A stretch of DNA of 9,275 nucleotides from assembly GCA_029858545.1 (NCBI GenBank), contig JAOUFA010000128.1, forward strand, positions 1 to 9,275. Reading direction: 5' to 3'. This document shows positions 5,745 through 9,275 of this stretch, one piece after another. Position 1 is the stretch's first letter. Every line of letters starts with the position of its first letter. The DNA comes from Betaproteobacteria bacterium (GTDB lineage: Bacteria; Pseudomonadota; Gammaproteobacteria; Burkholderiales; SG8-39). Position numbers and translations under genes: made by a program. The notes under the pieces are model-generated. The model saw only the letters and a list, made by a program, of their open reading frames with translations. It ran no database searches and was not told the DNA's origin.

Positions 5745-5783
5745 AAGAACGAACCGCGGCGCCAGGCGCCGCGGTTCGTTCTT
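5745..5783 (-). terminator. 19-bp perfect inverted repeat: terminator of the LigM-like gene
   Basis: AAGAACGAACCGCGGCGCC (5745-5763) and its exact reverse complement (5765-5783) flank a single base, 5764. In RNA this folds as a very stable stem with a minimal loop. Read on the minus strand, the 3' arm ends TTCGTTCTT and continues CAGTTTCC, a U-rich tail that fits a Rho-independent terminator 43 bases after the demethylase stop. Just before it on the same transcript is an 8-bp hairpin, CGCGCGAC (5793-5800) with GTCGCGCG (5804-5811), overlapping a direct repeat of ACGTCGCGCG (5789-5798 and 5802-5811). Confidence 0.8.
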
Positions 5784-5826
5784 GGGTGACGTCGCGCGAC
5801 AACGTCGCGCGCGCATCGCGTGCCGC

Positions 5827-7224
5827 TTACTTCTGGCCGCTGCGCCAGCCTGCCGCGTAGGTCGAGCGCACCACCGCGGAGTAGGGCGCCGGGCTGACGA
5901 TCGCGCGGATTTCGGTCTGGCGATGGCGCTCGACCGTGGTCTTCTGCGTGCCGCCGTTTTCCTCGCCCCATACCAGCGTCACTTCGCTGCCGACCTCGAC
6001 GTCCGGGTCGACCATGCCCAGCGAAAGCATGCTGCGCTCGTTGTACGAGTAGCCGCCGAACATCGAGACCCCGATGGACTTGCCGCCCTTCACGATTCTG
6101 TCGTAGGTTGCGGAGGTGTAGTTGGAGAGCGGCAGATCGATGTATTTGTAGGGATCGCCGCGCTCGAACAGCGATTGGAACACCTTCATCACGTCATCCG
6201 AGTTCCACGCGAACGTTACCTTGCGACGGTGGGGCTTGTTGGCTTTCTTCTCCAGCGCCTCGCGGCCGACGAAGTCGTGGTCGAACTTGACGAAGATCCC
6301 GTAGCCCAGCTCGTAGGGCGTCAGGTAGTAATCTTCGATGTTGTTCGAAACGAAGCTGCCGCCGATCGAGCCCGTGGCCTCGTAGCTGTTCGCCGCCAAC
6401 CACTGCCGGTAAGGCTTCATCTTCTCGCCGGTGTAGACCGCCGGCAGCGGAGATGGAATCCAGCCCGACTCGAGCGTGTTGGTCGCGTAGGTTCGGGATC
6501 CAACCTCGACAAGGCCGAAATCCTTGCCCGCAGCAACGATCGCGGCGCGGATTTCCTCGCGCTCGGCGTACGGTCCCCAGATCTCGAGGCCGGGGGCGCC
6601 CGCCATGCCGTGCCGCAGTGCGCGCACCTTGCGCCCGGCGATGTTGATCTCGCCCATGTCGAAGAACTTGATCTCCGGCATCGGCCCGCCGTGGAGCTTT
6701 TCGATCACCTGCTTGGCGTTGGGTCCTTGGATCTGGTAGCGGTAGTTCTTGCGCACCACGGCGTTGCCCTTCGGATTGGAGGGCGAACGATCGCTCTTTT
6801 CGGTCGTAACCTTGTAGCCGCCGGTCTTGGCGTGGAATTCAATCCAGTTCGCCGCCGGTGCGCGGCCGACGAACACGAAGCTGTCCTTCGCGAGATGGAA
6901 GAGAATGCCGTCGCCGATTACATAGCCGTCGTAGCTGCATGGGGCGTACTGCTTGGCCCGGTTGACCGGAAACGAGGCGAAGCTGTTGGTGCCCAGGTAG
7001 CTCAGCATCTTGAGCGCGTCGGGACCTTCGACGTACTGCTCGACCATGTGATGCGACTGGTCAAAGAGCACCGCGGTGTCGCGCCAGGCGCGTTGCTCGT
7101 CGCGCCAGTTGGACATCTCGTACGGGACCACCGGATAGACATAGGCGCCGATCCTCGAATTACGAAGCATCGATACCGGGTCGCCGACCGATTTCAGCAA
7201 TTCCTCCAGATTCTTGTGCTGCAT
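5827..7224 (-). CDS. ligM: THF-dependent O-demethylase, LigM/DesA type (GcvT fold)
   Basis: A 465-residue cytoplasmic enzyme of the aminomethyltransferase (GcvT) fold, close to Sphingobium LigM (471 residues), which moves the methoxyl methyl of vanillate or 3-O-methylgallate to tetrahydrofolate. Shared blocks include SMLRNSRIGAYVYPVV (18-33), NWRDEQRAW (39-47), LFDQSHHMV (53-61), FVGRAPAANW (118-127), LRHGMAGAPGLEIWGPY (203-219), YATNTLESGWIPSPLPAVYTG (246-266) and IGGSFVSNNIEDYYLTPYELGYG (287-309). Residues recalled as functional in LigM (Tyr31, His60, Arg122, Tyr247) align with Tyr30, His59, Arg121 and Tyr246. This favours O-demethylation over glycine cleavage or DMSP demethylation. Substrate (vanillate, syringate or another methoxyaromatic) cannot be told from sequence. 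An excellent AGGAGG (plus 7233-7238) precedes the ATG. A strong terminator follows. A permease gene diverges from it. The symbol denotes the family. Confidence 0.88.
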   Translation of the reverse strand: MQHKNLEELLKSVGDPVSMLRNSRIGAYVYPVVPYEMSNWRDEQRAWRDTAVLFDQSHHMVEQYVEGPDALKMLSYLGTNSFASFPVNRAKQYAPCSYDGYVIGDGILFHLAKDSFVFVGRAPAANWIEFHAKTGGYKVTTEKSDRSPSNPKGNAVVRKNYRYQIQGPNAKQVIEKLHGGPMPEIKFFDMGEINIAGRKVRALRHGMAGAPGLEIWGPYAEREEIRAAIVAAGKDFGLVEVGSRTYATNTLESGWIPSPLPAVYTGEKMKPYRQWLAANSYEATGSIGGSFVSNNIEDYYLTPYELGYGIFVKFDHDFVGREALEKKANKPHRRKVTFAWNSDDVMKVFQSLFERGDPYKYIDLPLSNYTSATYDRIVKGGKSIGVSMFGGYSYNERSMLSLGMVDPDVEVGSEVTLVWGEENGGTQKTTVERHRQTEIRAIVSPAPYSAVVRSTYAAGWRSGQK

Positions 7225-7531
7225 GAGACGGACCTCCTAGGGATCTTCAAACAAAGGCGGCGATCACGCGCTGTTGCGCACGCCGCCGCCGGCGGCGTCT
7301 GGGCGAACGGCGCGAGCGAATCGCCGGTCGCACAAACGAAAGGGGTGAATCTTGCACGCAGGGGGCTTGAATGCGCAATACCCGCAGGCGACATTTTCGC
7401 ATGGCGATTTCCCTGCCGGGGGCGGCGCCGTGAAATTACCCCGGTCCCGCCGGAAAATTGCTTTTTCGGTGGGCGTGGCGGTACCGGAATGCTTGCCGTA
7501 TGCTGCGCCTCCTTTCCCCTGAGCCGTCCCC
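7225..7531. other. Divergent intergenic region between the ligM-like gene and the permease
   Basis: About 307 bases separate two divergent starts and must hold both promoters. The only firm sites are the minus-strand ribosome binding site AGGAGG (plus 7233-7238) and a 14-base GC palindrome CGCCGCCGGCGGCG (7284-7297). TTGCAC (7352-7357, +) and TTGCGC (7378-7373, -) resemble -35 boxes, but neither has a good -10 at proper spacing. TATGCT at 7499-7504 could be a + strand -10 without a matching -35. No gene, tRNA or named riboswitch is evident. Confidence 0.45.
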
Positions 7532-8407
7532 ATGCTTCTGCGCATCTTCGGCATCGTCTTCCCGGTGTTCGCCATCGTCAGCATCGGCTACGTCTACGGC
7601 CGTTTGCGTCGTCCCGATCTGAGCGTGGTCAATGCGCTGAACATGGCGGTGCTGGTGCCGGCGCTGATCTTCGGCGTGCTCTCGAGCCGGGAGTTCGAGA
7701 TCGGCCGCTATGGCGCGCTCGCTTTCGCGGCACTCGCGGTGGTGCTTGGCTCGGGGCTGCTCGCCTGGCCGGTCGCGCGCATGACCGGTATCGCGGCCAA
7801 GACCTTTGTTCCACCGATGATGTTCACCAACGCCGGCAACATGGGCCTGCCGCTGGCGGTATTCGCATTCGGCGAGCAGGCGCTGCCGGCGGCGGTCGTG
7901 CTGCTCGTCGTGGAGAACGGTCTGCACTTCACGCTCGGCACCTGGCTGATGGACCGCCGTGCGCATTGGCTGGACGTGCTGCGCCAACCGATCGCGCTCG
8001 CGACCCTCGCGGGCATCGTTTTCGCGTTCGGCGGCTGGGGACTGCCCAGGCCGCTCATGGCGGCGATCGACATGCTTGGCCAGGCATCGATTCCGCTGCT
8101 GCTCTTTTCGCTTGGTGCGCGTCTCACCGCTATCGACCTGCGCGATTGGCGACCCGGCGTGCTGGGCGCGATCGTCTGCCCGCTCAGCGGCGCGCTGATG
8201 GTGCTGATGCTGTTGCCGTGGCTCGAATTAAGCGCGCCGCAGCAGGGTATGCTGATCATGTTCGGCGCGCTGCCGCCCGCGGTGCTCAACTACCTGGTGG
8301 CCGAGCGTTACCGGCAGGAGCCGGCGCGCGTCGCCTCGATCGTGCTGTTCGGCAATCTGGGCGCATTCATCGTCATGCCCTTCGCCCTCGTCTTCGCGCT
8401 GCGCTGA
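7532..8407 (+). CDS. AEC-family (auxin efflux carrier-like) permease
   Basis: A 291-residue inner-membrane transporter of the AEC / Mem_trans family (bile acid/auxin-type fold, ten segments in two inverted halves). The family exports or takes up organic acids such as malate or malonate. Visible features: N-terminal helix IFGIVFPVFAIVSIGYVYGR (5-24), the discontinuous-helix motif FTNAGNMGLPLAVFAFG (about 98-114), the loop before the second half (WLDVLRQPIALATLAGIVFAF), the repeated-half helix SIPLLLFSLGARL, and the second crossover motif FGALPPAVLNYLVAERY (about 245-261). Length is slightly shorter than the usual 300-320. The ATG at 7532 has only a weak ribosome binding site (TGAG at 7520-7523). 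It diverges from the demethylase gene and ends 32 bases from the convergent molybdenum-hydroxylase gene. Substrate is unknown. Transport of an aromatic or organic acid would suit the setting, but that is inference. Confidence 0.9.
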   Translation: MLLRIFGIVFPVFAIVSIGYVYGRLRRPDLSVVNALNMAVLVPALIFGVLSSREFEIGRYGALAFAALAVVLGSGLLAWPVARMTGIAAKTFVPPMMFTNAGNMGLPLAVFAFGEQALPAAVVLLVVENGLHFTLGTWLMDRRAHWLDVLRQPIALATLAGIVFAFGGWGLPRPLMAAIDMLGQASIPLLLFSLGARLTAIDLRDWRPGVLGAIVCPLSGALMVLMLLPWLELSAPQQGMLIMFGALPPAVLNYLVAERYRQEPARVASIVLFGNLGAFIVMPFALVFALR

Positions 8408-8439
8408 ACGGGAGTCCTTGCGCGGGACGCAGACCTCGC

Positions 8440-9275
8440 TCAGCCTTCCATCGCCTGCGCGATGCGCTCCGGTGTGAGCGGAAGATGTCGCGCACGCACG
8501 CCGAGCGCGTGCTGCAGCGCATTCGCGATCGCGGCGGCGGTCGGCCCCGCGGTGCATTCGCCGGTTCCGAGCGGCGGCAGGTCGGGATGGTCGACGAGAA
8601 TCACCTCGATCTCCGGTATCTCGTCGAATTTCAGGATCGGATAGTCTTCCCAGGAGCGCGTCAGCACGCGAGTCGTATCCCAGCGCAGCGCTTCCTTGAG
8701 CGTCCAGCTGGCCGCCTGGACGATACCGCCCTCGATCTGGTTGCGCAGACCGTCTGGGTTGATGACTTCCCCGGCGTCGACCGCGGCGATGAAGCGCTTG
8801 AGCCGGATCGTTTCCGCGACCTCGATTTCGGCGACCACCGCGCAATATGCCGACAGGTTCTTGTAGCGTGCGAAGCCGATGCCGCGGCCGCGCTGGCCGT
8901 CGCTCGCAGCCCCGCCAATCCAGCCCGATGCGCGCGCCGCCGCTTCGATCACCGCTCGGGCTCGAGCATCTTCCAGGTGCGCGAGCCGGAACGCGATCGG
9001 ATCGGCGCCGACCGACGCGGCCAGTTCGTCCATGAAGGATTCAATGGCGAACACATTGGCATGGGCACCGAGCGCGCGCAGCGCGGACACGCGCAGCACC
9101 GGCTCCTCGATGAGGTGCAGCACGATCTCGCGGTTCGGTAATGCATAAATCGGGATCGCATTGCGCGCTCCGCCGCCTCCGGGCATCGGAACGTCGGCGG
9201 GGGTCGAGCGCGCGTGAGGCTCGGCGAGATGCCAGGCCGCGAGAAGGTTCACGCCCTGCTGCGGGCCGGGGCGCG
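8440..9275 (-). CDS. Molybdopterin-binding subunit of a xanthine-dehydrogenase-family enzyme (IorB type), 5'-partial
   Basis: C-terminal 278 residues of a large molybdenum-hydroxylase subunit. The gene runs past the window edge, so the GTG at 9252-9250 is internal: RPGPQQG precedes it in frame. Signatures: GGGGARNAIPIYALPN (9180-9133), LRALGAHANVFAIESFMDELA (9078-9016), DAGEVINPDGLRNQIEGGIVQAASWTLKEAL, WEDYPILKF, and LGTGECTAGPTAAAIANAL near the end. The Glu of GTGEC (codon 8559-8557) corresponds to the catalytic Glu of xanthine oxidase. The pattern 'LRxLGAxANVFAIESFMDELA' plus 'GxGExxxGPTAAAIANA' fits the isoquinoline 1-oxidoreductase / nicotinate dehydrogenase / aldehyde dehydrogenase branch rather than CO dehydrogenase or true XdhB. 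These enzymes hydroxylate N-heterocycles or oxidise aldehydes and need a 2Fe-2S subunit, probably encoded beyond 9275. The 32 bases separating it from the permease show no clear terminator. Confidence 0.9.
   Translation of the reverse strand, partial: RPGPQQGVNLLAAWHLAEPHARSTPADVPMPGGGGARNAIPIYALPNREIVLHLIEEPVLRVSALRALGAHANVFAIESFMDELAASVGADPIAFRLAHLEDARARAVIEAAARASGWIGGAASDGQRGRGIGFARYKNLSAYCAVVAEIEVAETIRLKRFIAAVDAGEVINPDGLRNQIEGGIVQAASWTLKEALRWDTTRVLTRSWEDYPILKFDEIPEIEVILVDHPDLPPLGTGECTAGPTAAAIANALQHALGVRARHLPLTPERIAQAMEG

Noticed and set aside
5745..5971. Extension of the FG-GAP frame through the palindrome to 5971
   Set aside because: This part overlaps the 3' end of the LigM-like gene in a different frame and is Arg-rich noise with no FG-GAP character.
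7284..7297. 14-base GC palindrome upstream of the LigM-like gene as an operator
   Set aside because: A low-complexity CGC/GGC palindrome of this length is expected by chance in such GC-rich DNA; nothing else supports a binding site.
5782..9141. A 1119-codon open frame on the + strand spanning three genes
   Set aside because: It runs antisense to the LigM-like and molybdenum-hydroxylase genes and out of frame over the permease. It is Arg/Ala/Gly-rich and explained by GC-rich codon positions; the three overlapped genes have clear family motifs.
1..9275. CRISPR arrays, tRNA/rRNA genes, complete insertion sequences, phage or defence genes
   Set aside because: No regularly spaced repeats, cloverleaf, complete transposase or defence-type domain was seen on either strand.

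Overview
The window is a GC-rich bacterial chromosomal segment. Its dense codon-phased G/C usage, the E. coli-like BioD motifs, a 36H-type chemoreceptor and genes for aromatic/C1 metabolism suggest a proteobacterium, most likely a betaproteobacterium (inference; no rRNA or other marker is present). It mixes ordinary housekeeping or accessory genes with several broken gene remnants, so the stretches between intact genes look repeatedly rearranged.

Layout. (1) 1-603 (+): 3' part of bioD, dethiobiotin synthase, cut by the window edge. (2) 604-1176: no intact gene; it holds a possible fossil of an IS transposase zinc ribbon. (3) 1177-3509 (+): a sigma70-like promoter, a small exported monohaem c-type cytochrome resembling the P460 / cytochrome c'-beta fold (probable TTG start at 1261), a 176-bp gap with three consecutive perfect hairpins, then a full-length transmembrane chemoreceptor closed by a 15-bp-stem terminator. 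(4) 3562-4277: two head-to-head remnants, the C-terminal tail of an amidohydrolase (-) and a beta-rich hypothetical protein without an N-terminus (+), meeting in a short scar. (5) 4447-5223 (-): a DUF2189-type membrane protein whose putative leader carries a tandem 17-bp repeat. (6) 5390-5744 (-): C-terminal fragment of an FG-GAP/VCBS repeat protein, broken beside a 19-bp perfect inverted repeat. (7) 5827-7224 (-): a THF-dependent O-demethylase of the LigM/DesA family. (8) 7532-8407 (+): an AEC-family permease. (9) 8440-9275 (-): C-terminal part of a molybdenum hydroxylase large subunit of the IorB type, continuing past the window.

Possible joint work. The LigM-like demethylase, the permease and the molybdenum hydroxylase could form an aromatic (lignin-type) compound uptake and catabolism neighbourhood. 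The periplasmic cytochrome and the chemoreceptor are co-oriented and may be linked in redox or gas-responsive taxis. Both are inferences from context. I saw no clear novel defence system, CRISPR array, tRNA or rRNA. The most unusual signals are the hairpin cluster at 1771-1847, the tandem repeat at 5240-5273 and the truncation scars.
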